From Isochrysis galbana (lineage: Eukaryota; Haptophyta; Isochrysidales; Isochrysidaceae), in contig CM030938.1 of the NCBI GenBank assembly GCA_018136815.1, forward strand, positions 2,563,915 to 2,627,914: a stretch of DNA of 64,000 nt. Direction: 5' to 3'. The position numbers and the translations under genes were made by a program. Each line of letters begins with the position of its first letter. Position 1 is the first letter of the stretch. Under the pieces are notes generated by a model. The model was not told the origin of the DNA, made no database searches, and saw only the letters and a list, made by a program, of their open reading frames with translations. This document shows, in pieces, positions 9,944 to 20,716 of the stretch.

Positions 9944-12900
9944 ATGGTCGATGCGTATGCGCCCGAGCCGCTCCGCTCTATCTGCGCGCAGCTCCGGCGG
10001 GCGGACGGGGCGCTCGGCCATGCAGCGAAGGAGCTCCTCCCAGACCATACTTTCCCACATGGCAGTGGTGCCACGGCACTGATCCCTGCATTATGTGCCG
10101 TCTGCCTCCTGCTGGAGCCCACGTTCGACTACCCTGAGTCTGGCAGCGGGTGGGTTTCGTGTGCTCTTCGCGTTGCCCTCTTATTCCTTAGATCTCCGAG
10201 GCGTGATGTTGCACATCTAGCTGCGAGCTCTACGTCATGTCCACATGGGGCCAAGGAGGCGGGCATGCATGCGTGGCTCCAAGAAGTGCGGTCTTTGGCA
10301 TCGCGGCTGTTACAGGTGCTGGTCGACCGATGCAGCCACAGGCGCGAGTCTCATGGCGGTAGTCCTTATGGCTCGACATGTCGCTCCGGGACACTAAGAT
10401 ACATCCTGCTGAAAGCAAACTACGACGTCGCCTGTAGCTTTGCGGCATATGCAGCTTGGACCTCTGGCGTGCAGGAGGCAGTTGAGAGTTGTGGCTCTGG
10501 CTGCATCATCAGCCGCTGGGCGTTTGCATTTGCACACCTTCGCTCTCAAATGCCTGCCTGGTACGAACAGCGCGCTCGGCCATCTCAAGAGCCGTACGGT
10601 TGCCGCCCACATCCACATGCGGCAACAGACCGACATGATTGCCGCAACGACGAGCATCATGCCCCTTCTCTTCCAGAATGGGCATTGTCGCCTGCCATTC
10701 CATGTGTTGCCCATAAGCGCTCTATCAGCGAGTGGGAGACCGTGAACATCCTGCAGACCCTCGATGCCCAAATCGTCACGTTGTCCCGTCTGCTGATGGG
10801 AGCCGCTTCCGGGCCCTCACATCAGTGCGCCTTTGTTTCGGACGCCCCACAGATGCGATCGGACTACTCTGCTGTGGGAGCGATGCACTGGCTGACATCC
10901 CTTCTCCCGCGTGCAGCAGCGCTGGGCTGCAGTGCTCGTGAAGCAGCATCACCACCCTCAGCCGAACAGCTGCTTCTCCCATCCATGCGCACGATGCGTG
11001 GCCCTGCGTGGGCCACGGCTCTCCACATGGCTGCCATCGAGATTGCCCATTGGCGCCCGTTGGCACCAGGGCAGCATGCCTACAGAGGGAGGCAACAGCA
11101 ACAATTGTTTAAGCTTCCCTCACGGGTGCCCCAGTACCATTTGGAATCGCGAGAAGATCGGCTTGGCTCCACGCCGCAAATGCCAAGCAAGGGGCTTTGG
11201 GCGCCAGTCGTTGGAGAGATGCCGCGTGCCGCCAAGAACAAGGATGCATTCGAGTGGGGAGAAGAAGGGGACATTGATTTCGAACTGACGCCGATTTCGG
11301 AGTCGGCGCAGAAACCAACCTCTCGCTTGGGCCTTGCGGAAAAGGTGGCTGACATGGAGCAGGCTGCACAAGACGCAATCCTATGCGCCGCATGTTTTGC
11401 CCATATGACGAGCATAGTAGCTTTGAGCGATGCCGTTGCTCGTGCTCCGGCTACATTTGGTGACCTCGCCGCGGTTTCCACACCGGAGAGGAGTAAGTCA
11501 GATATATTCTCGGGCGCGTTTGCTGCATCAGGAGTCTCACATCCTGATGAGGCTGACGGCCAACCACTGAAGCGCGAATTCCCGGGCTTGCTGACCGAAG
11601 ATGGCAACAAACGCTTGCGTATCGACGGGGCGGTTTCGGGCGAGATCGAATCGCCCGTCTATCGAGCGCATGGTCGCACGATGGGTACGACATCCGCTTC
11701 GGAGGCAATGGATGATTCTATGGAGTTGGAGGCCTGTGCCGAGCTTTTCTCTGACTCCTCAAACTTTCGGCACAGTGGCATTGATCTTTTCTACGATGTC
11801 GCCCAAACAACCGGTGGAGCTTTCTCTCAGTTTCTTGTGCACGAGGCTCGTGTGATCGCACAGCAACAGCTGGAGCGCTCTCTCGAAGCAAGCGCTGCTG
11901 GACATGCCAGCTCAGCGAGTTGCTCTCAGCCACTGAATCAGGCTGGATCGACAGGGCTGCCATCGGTAGGGGTGGATGTGTCTGGCATCCTATACCACGT
12001 TGCCGCGCACTGCGCAGTCTTCAATAGGCAAAATCAACCAACTGAGGCTGAGCGCACGGCTATCTCAGCTGCAGCAGATGGCCACGTGGATATGTCTTCG
12101 CCTGACATTACGGTTAGAGATGATAGGGTCTCAACTTCTAAGCTCGTTGTTCAAGGTGCGGACGAAGCGATTAAGCCGGCCAAAGATGAGGCGCACGGGC
12201 CGCGAGGCGTTCGCATGGGTCGTGGCAGCGAGCGAAATGTCATCATCGATGCCTCGCTTCTCCCTATTGCGGCGCTTCGATTGCGGTGTTTGCAGAAGGA
12301 GCTGGTGATGACGTGGGGTATGGAATCCAGTCTAACCGTGTGGCCGGCACGTGGCGCATGGGGTGAATATTGGAGTCGGACTATTGCTCGCTGTGACAAG
12401 GCAGCGAGCACGCACAATGGCCATAGTGGCCATAGCCGCACCCATCCCTCGAAGAGGCTGCTCGAGGACGGCGCTCTTTTTTTCCTTGATAGCCGGTCTC
12501 CATTGTTCGCGGTGCTGCCGCCCACCGAGTCATCGCGAGCTGTTCACGCCGTGAGAACGGAACTTCAAGGATATGGCGAGACCACTTTCAGCTCAACGCG
12601 AACAGCACTCTCTCCATTCCTACAAGCTGGCGAAAAAGCAGCAACCGCAAAAGAGGTCGCACGACAGTCTCGTCTATTGTCACAGGGGTCGAGATCAGCC
12701 AGTTCACATGCCGAATGTATTGAGATTGAGCGGCGGGCCGTGGACTGTTGCAGAGCGGCAGAGGTAGCTGCTGAGTCTCTTTGTGCTAAGGCAACCTTAG
12801 TGCGGCATGCATGTGCCATGAGCTTCACATCGACGCAAAAGCTGGTCGATCTTTTGGTGGTTGGGCTCCAAGGTGGTAGCAAGCCACTTCCGCTATCGCT

Positions 12901-15900
12901 GCTGCTCAATCTGAGCGTCTACTGCCGAACGCGACTCGAATCTTATCTTGCTAGAGCAATTCAGCAAGAGCTCAACCCTAAGCGCATCCCAGTTGACGAA
13001 CGTGCTGCCCATCAGCGCGGCCAACACGTCCACAGCTCGTCTCACCATACGCGGGCGCCCCTTTGCTCTCTCCTCGAATCCTACGCTCGCCTCCTTCTCA
13101 CGATGCCGCAGACGCTCGGCAAGCTAGTGCATAAGCTGAGCGAATCCGAGGGTTTGTCGTGCTCTCGACAGTGGGCGGCCCTCTTTGATCTATTGACGTA
13201 CCGGCTACGATGGCTCCTGACGCGCCCCGGGTTCGAACGGCATGGATGGGGATTACTGAAGATAGCAGCAGGAGTGCTTGAGCGCACGCGTTGTCACGAG
13301 GCACACGGCGCCGCCGAGGCCCTTGTGTCCATGCTCGTGTCGACAGCCGCCTCTGGCCACTGCCTTGTTGTTGCAGTGCATCCGATCGGCATCCTCGTCA
13401 AAGCTGCGCACAGACATGGCCAGCCACCTGAGAAGCTCGCCACCGCTCACAGGACGTGCGCCTTTCTCCAGCCAATCGCAATCGCACTCCTTTCGACTGA
13501 CCGGAGGCTCAAGGCCCTACATCCGCCAGGCTGTACCGCTCGCGATAGCCTCGACCACATCGGACGGTCTGCGTCAGAGATGGCTCGCTTCTGCATTCGG
13601 GTTGCTGAAGCCAACACCGCTGATGCAAGTGGTGATGGTTGCCTGTGGGATCTTGTCGATGGTCAAGCATCCATTAGAGCGCTCCGCGACTTCCTCTTCT
13701 CCCGGACGGATACCCTCCCGCCTCAACAGCACCTGCCTGCCGCCGTTGGTTTGTCGCGAACGTTGGGATTGCACTGCCAGCTCACCCGTGCGCTCATCGA
13801 GGAAGTTGAGTCGCGGGTCTTCAGTGGTGCCGATGCGGAGGGTTCGCCAACATTATCTGCAGTGAGACTACTTGCTTCGACGCGCACACGACTCTCCGCG
13901 CTGCTGCATCGCACCGACGGCGCGAGCCTCACTGGCTTTCCGCCACAACAGCTTGGTGCGGTTGCAGCTGCGGCCGTTGACTTTACTCTTCGTGATTCCG
14001 ATCCAACCCATCTCGAGCGGCGCGTGAACGCGCTCGCTGAGGTCGCCCTCTTTGGCGAGGAGTCGGGATGGAGTGAGTTGTCCGGTCATGTTGGCAGCTC
14101 TACTAACACAGTATCGCCGAGTGTCCCCTCGGTAGTATCTGCGCCACCACCCACCCGTGTAGGGTCGGACAGCGGCTTCGATATGTGCCTACTGAAACTT
14201 GAGCATGTGGTCCTCTCTCTCGCCTTTCGGTTGCCTTCTAGTCATGGGAACGCCGGAGGCAACAACCGCTCTCATGCGGACGACGAGAAGAGAAGCACTG
14301 ATGCAGCACAAGCATACACGGCATTGGTGGCTTTGGGCCAGCTCCTCCTCAGATCTCCTGCTATCGCGCGGCACTTGCGTGCCTTCCTCGAAATACCATT
14401 CCCACCACCGCCCATCAGTATGGCCACCAAAGAAAGCACAGGAATGCGTGCCGTCAGCGGATCCATAGTTTGGCCTTGGATTCGCAACGCTGACGGCTTG
14501 GGGGCATTTTGGATGTATGATGACGAACGCGCCGCACGCGTCGCATCCATGTATAGCCAGCCACTTGATGCCAGCGATCTCGATACTGACGGCGATAGAG
14601 GCATGGGTGATGGAGGCAACAAATCGGGCTCTAGGCGAGGGAGCGGCCATTGTTCACTCAGAGCTCGAGTATACTCCTGCGTAACCTTGAGACTGCTCCC
14701 AGCACTTGACGTCGTGCTGGAACGGCTCATCGACGTTGCTGCACCTGGGGTGAACGCCGACGACAACGCTACGAGTGCGGCCATAGGGACTGGAAATAAA
14801 GGAAATGGCCGCTTTGGTGAAGTTAACCTAGGAGAGCGTAGTGTGAACAAGCAAGCCAAGGCAGGCTGCGGCTCGAAGGATGGCAGCACCGAAAGGAAGT
14901 CTTGTGGCGTAGCGGCGGCGCTCTTGAACAATCTTTTGCGCGCGTACCGCCCGCTGTATGCTCACCATCTGAGTCGGAGCGCCCTTGTCCTTTCGCTCCT
15001 TTCGCTGATGAAAGCGCACCCGCACGAGATGCCGCCAAGCACATCGCTACGAGTGCTTGCCCTTGCATGTCCACCTGAGGCAAAGTTCTTGGCATCCGCA
15101 GCCGCCTCGCCACCTTCAATGAGAGTCCGATCTGCTTCGATTGCGCGCAATCCTGCCGGGCAACATGCACAAGTCGAGGCGAAACCGGAAGTATCAGGTG
15201 AAGAAGTAGCCTCAGCATACTCGCATCAGGGGGCACCAAAACTCCCACCTCCGCGACGGCGCGGCGCGCTGTGGGGATGTACAGTTGCGTTCTCGCGTTA
15301 CGCTGCTCCCACATTTACGGAGGAAGAGGAGGCGATGCATCTCCTTTGGTGCGATAAGGCCGGCTGCGATGAGGACGCAGTCGATAGAAATGGTTGGGTC
15401 GAAACGGATGAAGAAACTGCTGCCGCTTTCGAGGATGCCTTCCGAAAGGCCATTCTTCGTGGAGGGTTCTCAGCCCAAAGGGCATTGGCCCCTGCGGGAT
15501 GGTCGTCGGACAAGTGCCTAGTTTATGTTTATTCGTGCGAGTTGCTCCACCGCACGTTATGCCGGCTCGCTGCCGCACAAGGTGGAGCACCGGTAGGAGT
15601 GCCCGAGGTGGCCTTTGAACTCCCATCAGAAGCTCAACGGGCTCTGATGACTGCTCGCATTGAACTTGCCGCTGTACCTGTACCCGGATCGCAATTAGGA
15701 GCCGCCATCGCCGCTGCAGCAATCCGATATTCCACGTGCACGGCGGCAGGTGCCGCGGCTCGTCTGGCGGCTCAAGGACAAGGTGGTGAGGCACAAGCCG
15801 CAGGTCTTCTCGCAGGTTGGCTCGTGGCACATTCCCAACCTGCCGTACGGGCCGCGGGGCTTGCAGAGGCGACACGCGAGCTTGTTGAAGCACTCGCACC

Positions 15901-16510
15901 ACCAGACCTTCCAAACATCTCAGGCGGTGAAGGAGCACAAAAAGCGGGGCATGCCCCTATGTTGACGAATAGTGAGGTTCCACGGCCGTCTGCACTAAGC
16001 AGTGGGGCGCTCTTCTTCCTGGACGGTCTATGGCGCGCCTCCTCTCCCCTTACAGCAGCCTATGATGCCAATGATCTTGTCAATACGCTGATGGCGGCGG
16101 CGAAGCGCGGGGGTGCCAACTCTGAAACTCAAGCCGGCCGTGTAGCCCCGACGAGCCCTACGGTCCCTCAGTCCTTTGCCAGCCTGGCCGCTTCAGTGAG
16201 CCCACCCATGTCTCCAAATCCTTTGTCACCACAATCGACAATGGCGAGTGTGGTGGGTCATCGGACGCGACTTGCGCTCGACTGGTCTACTATTGCCAGC
16301 GCTCCTGTGCTTCAGCGGCTAGCTGCAACCGTCGCGGCACCGTTGGCCAAAAGTGGCTCACAGTTCTCGACGAATACCTGCAAGGGCTACGCGACCGCTG
16401 CCAAGGTCGCGCAGGAAAAGTTGATCGGAACATTGGAGCAGCTGGGCAATGAGGTTCCCACCGCGTCAGCATCCCTCGAAAACCTCGTTGCGCATGTTTC
16501 ATCGCTCTAA
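9944..16510 (+). CDS. Giant protein of unknown function (2,188 aa), single exon
   Basis: The ATG at 9944 (MVDAYAPEP) is preferred because the upstream in-frame stretch is a CT-rich tract of low complexity. Most of the protein looks like an alpha-helical scaffold, rich in Ala and Leu and without membrane spans. Polar low-complexity segments occur, for example around residues 480-520 and 690-850. One local pair of repeats is visible: ALFFLDSRSPLFAVL and ALFFLDGLWRASSPL. The C-terminal 100 residues are Ser/Pro-rich, then helical. I cannot place it in a family; a helical-repeat scaffold of a large nuclear or cytoskeletal complex is a guess only. A 6.5-kb frame with even codon use makes the gene itself certain. 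Confidence 0.75.
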   Translation: MVDAYAPEPLRSICAQLRRADGALGHAAKELLPDHTFPHGSGATALIPALCAVCLLLEPTFDYPESGSGWVSCALRVALLFLRSPRRDVAHLAASSTSCPHGAKEAGMHAWLQEVRSLASRLLQVLVDRCSHRRESHGGSPYGSTCRSGTLRYILLKANYDVACSFAAYAAWTSGVQEAVESCGSGCIISRWAFAFAHLRSQMPAWYEQRARPSQEPYGCRPHPHAATDRHDCRNDEHHAPSLPEWALSPAIPCVAHKRSISEWETVNILQTLDAQIVTLSRLLMGAASGPSHQCAFVSDAPQMRSDYSAVGAMHWLTSLLPRAAALGCSAREAASPPSAEQLLLPSMRTMRGPAWATALHMAAIEIAHWRPLAPGQHAYRGRQQQQLFKLPSRVPQYHLESREDRLGSTPQMPSKGLWAPVVGEMPRAAKNKDAFEWGEEGDIDFELTPISESAQKPTSRLGLAEKVADMEQAAQDAILCAACFAHMTSIVALSDAVARAPATFGDLAAVSTPERSKSDIFSGAFAASGVSHPDEADGQPLKREFPGLLTEDGNKRLRIDGAVSGEIESPVYRAHGRTMGTTSASEAMDDSMELEACAELFSDSSNFRHSGIDLFYDVAQTTGGAFSQFLVHEARVIAQQQLERSLEASAAGHASSASCSQPLNQAGSTGLPSVGVDVSGILYHVAAHCAVFNRQNQPTEAERTAISAAADGHVDMSSPDITVRDDRVSTSKLVVQGADEAIKPAKDEAHGPRGVRMGRGSERNVIIDASLLPIAALRLRCLQKELVMTWGMESSLTVWPARGAWGEYWSRTIARCDKAASTHNGHSGHSRTHPSKRLLEDGALFFLDSRSPLFAVLPPTESSRAVHAVRTELQGYGETTFSSTRTALSPFLQAGEKAATAKEVARQSRLLSQGSRSASSHAECIEIERRAVDCCRAAEVAAESLCAKATLVRHACAMSFTSTQKLVDLLVVGLQGGSKPLPLSLLLNLSVYCRTRLESYLARAIQQELNPKRIPVDERAAHQRGQHVHSSSHHTRAPLCSLLESYARLLLTMPQTLGKLVHKLSESEGLSCSRQWAALFDLLTYRLRWLLTRPGFERHGWGLLKIAAGVLERTRCHEAHGAAEALVSMLVSTAASGHCLVVAVHPIGILVKAAHRHGQPPEKLATAHRTCAFLQPIAIALLSTDRRLKALHPPGCTARDSLDHIGRSASEMARFCIRVAEANTADASGDGCLWDLVDGQASIRALRDFLFSRTDTLPPQQHLPAAVGLSRTLGLHCQLTRALIEEVESRVFSGADAEGSPTLSAVRLLASTRTRLSALLHRTDGASLTGFPPQQLGAVAAAAVDFTLRDSDPTHLERRVNALAEVALFGEESGWSELSGHVGSSTNTVSPSVPSVVSAPPPTRVGSDSGFDMCLLKLEHVVLSLAFRLPSSHGNAGGNNRSHADDEKRSTDAAQAYTALVALGQLLLRSPAIARHLRAFLEIPFPPPPISMATKESTGMRAVSGSIVWPWIRNADGLGAFWMYDDERAARVASMYSQPLDASDLDTDGDRGMGDGGNKSGSRRGSGHCSLRARVYSCVTLRLLPALDVVLERLIDVAAPGVNADDNATSAAIGTGNKGNGRFGEVNLGERSVNKQAKAGCGSKDGSTERKSCGVAAALLNNLLRAYRPLYAHHLSRSALVLSLLSLMKAHPHEMPPSTSLRVLALACPPEAKFLASAAASPPSMRVRSASIARNPAGQHAQVEAKPEVSGEEVASAYSHQGAPKLPPPRRRGALWGCTVAFSRYAAPTFTEEEEAMHLLWCDKAGCDEDAVDRNGWVETDEETAAAFEDAFRKAILRGGFSAQRALAPAGWSSDKCLVYVYSCELLHRTLCRLAAAQGGAPVGVPEVAFELPSEAQRALMTARIELAAVPVPGSQLGAAIAAAAIRYSTCTAAGAAARLAAQGQGGEAQAAGLLAGWLVAHSQPAVRAAGLAEATRELVEALAPPDLPNISGGEGAQKAGHAPMLTNSEVPRPSALSSGALFFLDGLWRASSPLTAAYDANDLVNTLMAAAKRGGANSETQAGRVAPTSPTVPQSFASLAASVSPPMSPNPLSPQSTMASVVGHRTRLALDWSTIASAPVLQRLAATVAAPLAKSGSQFSTNTCKGYATAAKVAQEKLIGTLEQLGNEVPTASASLENLVAHVSSL

Positions 16511-17160
16511 TGAGAGCTTTGGGAGAGACATGTTCTTTGCTCTCGGTCAAGCGCTCAGCGCATCCAAGTGCGTGACCCAGCCTAGGCCTGCCTCCTATGG
16601 TGGGCGAGAGGTAAGATTCATTCATTGTGTCAAGATCCCTGCAACGACACAGATGCCACGCGCGAGAGTGGTCGGTCCAATGTGGCGTCTGCGAGGGATG
16701 GCTCTTGTCTTAGAAGCCCGTTCCGCCGCTCTGCTCTATTATGGCCTACCGATTGCCAACACATGCGCAACGAGTTCCCATTGTATGCGCCCGTGTTCAC
16801 GTCGTTTGCGGTGTTGCCCACGCCCCATTCCCATGATAAGTGTTGTGCCCATGGTACTTTCTCATGCTGGTTGGCATGAGTAGCTTCGTGTGCCAGCGCG
16901 CTCTCCTTACGCGCCATCTAAGCCTCGTGGGGTCACGAATAGGTTCTTCGCTCCTTGCTCGACTCCCAAGAACCCACTTTTGCTGTCTGTGCGATGAGGA
17001 CGCCAAGATTCAAGGCACTTGCACTTTTATAGGTGCCTTAGGAAGCTCTTCTCCCCTATCCCTACTAGCACGTTGCAGTCGCCACAAGCTCGTAGCGGCT
17101 CTCACGATCACAAGAATTGCAAATTGAACTTTTTGCAATATTCTCAACTCAACTTACTTT
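16511..17160. other. Spacer downstream of the giant gene
   Basis: A frame at 16,449-16,883 overlaps the end of the giant gene in another phase and shows no family resemblance. I see no supported gene here. Confidence 0.4.
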
Positions 17161-18035
17161 TTAGTTGGTTGCCATGGAGAGCGCCGCCGACCCCCTCCTC
17201 TCTCCTCTCCTTCGGGCTTCCCCCGCGACATCGGGGCAGTGGCGCTGAGGTGGGCCTTCGGCCGAAACGGACCTTCGGGGGATCCCGGCGGGGAACCTAC
17301 TTTTATAAGTGGGGGTCAATGGGGGCCTCGCGCCCCCCTCTCTCCATCGCGGACACCCCCCGGGGTGGGACCGTACACTCAACCCCAGCCCCTGCCCTTT
17401 GGCAGGGGCAGGGCACTCATCATTTCTGCCCAGACCCTCAGGGGGCGCGGGCCGCGAGCCGCACTCCCACGCCCGCATTGGGCCTGCCCTCGAGCTGACT
17501 CCCCCCCTGTCCCTGGTCGCCAGGCATACAGGGGCCTTTGGGAGGCTCCCATGGCCAGCGAGGCGAGCGTGGGAGAGGCAGGGGGGGCCAGGGGCTGAGC
17601 CCCAGCCTCCACTGCCCCCTGAGCTGCCCTTGCTGGCCCTCTGGGAGCCCCCACAGGACCTCTGAGAGCAGGTCAGGGCGCGCCGCATGGCGACGCGCCG
17701 CAGGGACTTCGAGGGGTGAGAGTGGAGAGAGGGAGAGGGGGGGATTTGCACCCCCCCCGATGGAGTGCGGTTAGAAACAGGCCCCGTTTGCGTTAGCAAA
17801 CGGGTAGGGGGCGGCCGGCGACAGGCGGGAGAGAGAAGGGAGTGGCTCAAGTTCGAGGAGAGTATCCTGAAGGTGGCACAGGCTACTCGACTCGCAGTCA
17901 TTTATTTCTCGAGAACTGCTCACGGCGCGAGCTGGAAGGGCCGATCCTCTTTGTTGACGAGAGGTTCCTCCCCCCCCCCCCCGGTGCTTTTTCCCGGAGG
18001 GTCGCCCGACGTAGGTCGGTCCGCCGCCGCCGCGG
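17161..18035 (+). repeat. Repeat copy B of the element at 8.15-8.87 kb
   Basis: This shares most blocks with copy A, including GCGAGGCGAGCGTGGGAGAG and the C-run followed by GGTGCTTTTTCCCGGA. It is longer at its left side (17,161-17,540), which has GC-rich sequence with no gene. Its right end runs into the CACTA-like element. Confidence 0.75.
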
Positions 18036-18432
18036 GTCGAAGTTGGGCTCTCTATCCCTTGGCGATTTTAGCGTTGAGCGTCTTCATAGTTTTTGTGATA
18101 ATTACGTACACGTTCAAGTCCATGAAATCATAGAAGTATTGTATTGCGGTGCGTACAGAACCAGGCTGTATCGACCGTGTTTGCTGGTGATGACCATGGC
18201 TTCGTAATGCGCTGCGAGAGGCGCGCTTGAAGGCCATCGATAAAATTATACCGGAGGGGGCCCGTTGTATATTTCAGCGCGGCTGTCAGAGGCCTGAAAT
18301 TGAGTATTTTTCGAAAATTTTGCCGGAGGACCCCGGATTTTTTTTGCTGATCTCTCATACCAGAACCTATAGGGAGCTTATTTAGGTCCTCGTTTGCCCA
18401 TTACCGATGGTGCCCTTCGCACCCCCCTAGTG
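18030..18432 (-). mobile_element. End of a CACTA-like DNA transposon
   Basis: About 400 bases are an inverted, diverged copy of 37,349-37,740. The outer terminus ends TAGTG at 18,428-18,432, complement of CACTAGGGGGGTGCGAAGGG at the other copy. At its inner end (about 18,035) there is a small piece of the 204-bp repeat (CGGGTCGAAGTTGGG), as in the other copy. Confidence 0.65.
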
Positions 18433-18439
18433 AGTGACC

Positions 18440-18660
18440 GGGCTAACAAAAGCATAAACTCAAAAGGCCTGCCCGGACCCCACACTCCGAACCAGGCCTT
18501 AGGTAGTGTACCAAGGCCGGACCCCGGAAGCCGAAGAAAAAGGAAAGAAGGGGGGCATGGAAAGAGGTTGAGGGAGGGAAGTTAAGGGCGGTGTTAGAAG
18601 CAAGGGGAAGTCTCGTAACTAGTAGGTGTGTAGCCCAGAATCTTCAGATGTTTTTTTTTG
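18440..18660 (-). mobile_element. 3' end of a truncated LINE-like element
   Basis: In complement this reads like 3341-3540: AACATCTGAAGATTCTGGGC, CTACACACCTAC, then CCGGGGTCCGGCCTTGG. It ends in the same CAGATG plus T tract. Similar ends lie at 28,960-29,030, 29,315-29,350, 30,550-30,800 and 43,010-43,045. Confidence 0.7.
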
Positions 18661-18892
18661 GTGCCGTTGACGTTGCACTTCTGAAAGCCCCTTGCCTTCG
18701 TCTTCCTCGAAGCGCCCATGCCCCCCACCCCCCCACCCCTCTCTCTGCTCTCTGCCTCTGCGGCCGGCCGCCCCGCGAGATCTACGCACTTTCTCTCGCT
18801 CGCCTCCCCCCCCCCCCCCCCCCCCCCCCCGCCCCCGGTTACGCCCGCCAAGAAATCCTTTGGAACCACCTTACAACAGCTGGTGTGAACAC

Positions 18893-20716
18893 ATGGAATC
18901 CACGGAGCCTCTCCCGCGCATGGGCGCAGGGAGTGCACTGGCTCGGCAGCCCGTGAGTGCGCTCGCCAGCGTGACGGAGCGGGGGGAGGAGGAGGTGACG
19001 GGCACAGATGGCATCACGACGCAGCTCCCCTCCGCCTTTCGCCTCCACCTGGCTCGCGCCGCAGTCGAGCTCATGCTCTCTCAGTTCCAGGCGCAGCGCG
19101 ACGAAATACGCGATACACTCCACCGCTGGCTCTGTTGCGCGCGCTCTCGCCGGGCGCTCGGCCGGCACGTGGTTGAACTGCGCCAGCAGGCTGAGCTGGC
19201 CCGTCGGTCTTTCTCGCTCCGCTATGCTCTCCTGCGCTGGAGACCTCTGGCCGGCAGAGCGGCAGTCGAGAGGATGGCAGGTAGATTGGCATCCGTAGCA
19301 AGAGCAGATGCGGCACAGGCCGCCATGGACACCCTCGCGAGGTGCGCCAGAAGCACTGGACTCCAGCGCTCGGCGTGTTTTCATTACTGTCGGGGTGCAA
19401 AGAGGCGCGCCACAGCAGCGTGGCGCGCGTCTGCTATGGCAGGCATGCAGTGTTCTGCTCTGCTCCAAGGTCTTGAGGCCATGGTGTTGAACCGTCTTAG
19501 TCTCAAGCACAAGCGCGATGTGCTACGTTCATGGATGGCCACGACACGCACCGCTCTGCACTTCGCACGTCTGTGCGAGGGTCCGGCCAAAGAGCTCCAC
19601 GTGCGTCGACACCGCTCGCAACTCCGTAGTGTAATGGTTGCCTTCAAAGCCATCATCCGTCGACATCATGCATGCGTACATGTATGGCAAGCAACGATCT
19701 CGGCATGCATCTGGCACTACTTTAGAAGTTGGCGAGCGCATGCAAACTGGCAAGCTCAGGGCCTAACATTTACCTGGCTTGCTCGAGCGGCAGCACGATG
19801 TGGGGCTCTGGCGCGTGCACTAGTCCGTTGGCAAGCGTGCACAACATTGTGGGCAGCCTTGAGTGCAGTGTTTTGCTCAGTGGTGAGGATGCACTCCCAT
19901 AAAGTGCTGCGGAATGGATTAGGCCGTCTCGCATCTCACGCCGAGCTGAGTGGCAAGCTAGAAGCTGCATCTGTTCGTGGTCGCCTTCGTGCGCTTGAGC
20001 GGGGCCTTGCGCGCTGGCGCATTTGGATTTCTTTTTCAACTCCGGGAGAAGCAATCTGTCTAGATGGGTGGCAGTTGCAAATGCTCCTGCGCGCCCAACT
20101 TGAATCTGAAAGAACTCTAGGGAAAGCGGACGATTCAATTGCATCTTCTAAGCTTCTCGATCTTTCCACTGGCTGGCGCCGATCATGCACCCTCGCTTAC
20201 GATGAAGCCACGTGCCGCAGGCTCGGGGCTTATCGGCAACTACGCTCAGCCCTTGCATCCATTGCATCGCACGCCTTGCGCGCGGAGCTCGCGCAGGTCC
20301 GGTGGATCAGACTATCCCTAAACATGGATGCTCGTCGACGGCAAGCGGCAAGAGTGGCACGGCGCCAGAGATTGGCGCGCGAGGAGCGTATCAAACAAGA
20401 ATGGCAAGAGTGGCAACTCGAGGCGATTGCTCGTTGGCGCAACTCGTACACTCGTTTCACTTTTGAAGCCTGTGATGCTAGCACAATGCGGATGGACACT
20501 GGCGAAGTCACTGCCTCGCCCCCGGAATCACAGCTGTGCAGGTCGAGTTGTGTGGATAACGACATCCACTGCATAGCTCACCATGGCTCGTCGACATCCG
20601 GCGTCACATTGGAGGCATCAACTGAAATGCGCGCCTCGAACTTAGTGAACAAGTACGGAAGCTGCGCTATGGCTCAAGCGAGACGCCAGGCTGTGGCATG
20701 TGCACAACGCCCGTGA
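18893..20716 (+). CDS. Sfi1-like repeat protein (607 aa)
   Basis: The ATG at 18,893 (MESTEPLPRMG) is chosen because the frame upstream is a long C-run (polyproline). From about residue 60 to the C terminus the protein shows repeated, loosely spaced motifs of the type hydrophobic-x-x-W with Arg nearby: LLRWRPLA, LRSWMATTR, YFRSWRAHA, LVRWQACTT, LARWRIWIS and IARWRNSY. Spacing is about 25-60 residues. This is the pattern of Sfi1 and related centrin-binding helical-rod proteins of centrosomes, basal bodies and spindle poles. The last 80 residues are polar. Family level is likely; binding to centrin is inferred. Confidence 0.65.
   Translation: MESTEPLPRMGAGSALARQPVSALASVTERGEEEVTGTDGITTQLPSAFRLHLARAAVELMLSQFQAQRDEIRDTLHRWLCCARSRRALGRHVVELRQQAELARRSFSLRYALLRWRPLAGRAAVERMAGRLASVARADAAQAAMDTLARCARSTGLQRSACFHYCRGAKRRATAAWRASAMAGMQCSALLQGLEAMVLNRLSLKHKRDVLRSWMATTRTALHFARLCEGPAKELHVRRHRSQLRSVMVAFKAIIRRHHACVHVWQATISACIWHYFRSWRAHANWQAQGLTFTWLARAAARCGALARALVRWQACTTLWAALSAVFCSVVRMHSHKVLRNGLGRLASHAELSGKLEAASVRGRLRALERGLARWRIWISFSTPGEAICLDGWQLQMLLRAQLESERTLGKADDSIASSKLLDLSTGWRRSCTLAYDEATCRRLGAYRQLRSALASIASHALRAELAQVRWIRLSLNMDARRRQAARVARRQRLAREERIKQEWQEWQLEAIARWRNSYTRFTFEACDASTMRMDTGEVTASPPESQLCRSSCVDNDIHCIAHHGSSTSGVTLEASTEMRASNLVNKYGSCAMAQARRQAVACAQRP

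Noticed and set aside
10230-16500. Numerous frames of 60-220 codons antisense to or out of phase with the giant gene
   Set aside because: They are shadows of a GC-rich coding region and show no family features.
17161-17901. A 246-codon minus frame in the repeat at 17.2-17.9 kb
   Set aside because: Similar frames in the sister repeat at 8.1-8.6 kb are broken differently, and the sequence is repeat DNA with homopolymers.
18692-18892. N-terminal polyproline extension of the Sfi1-like protein
   Set aside because: It is encoded by a C homopolymer upstream of a better ATG at 18,893.
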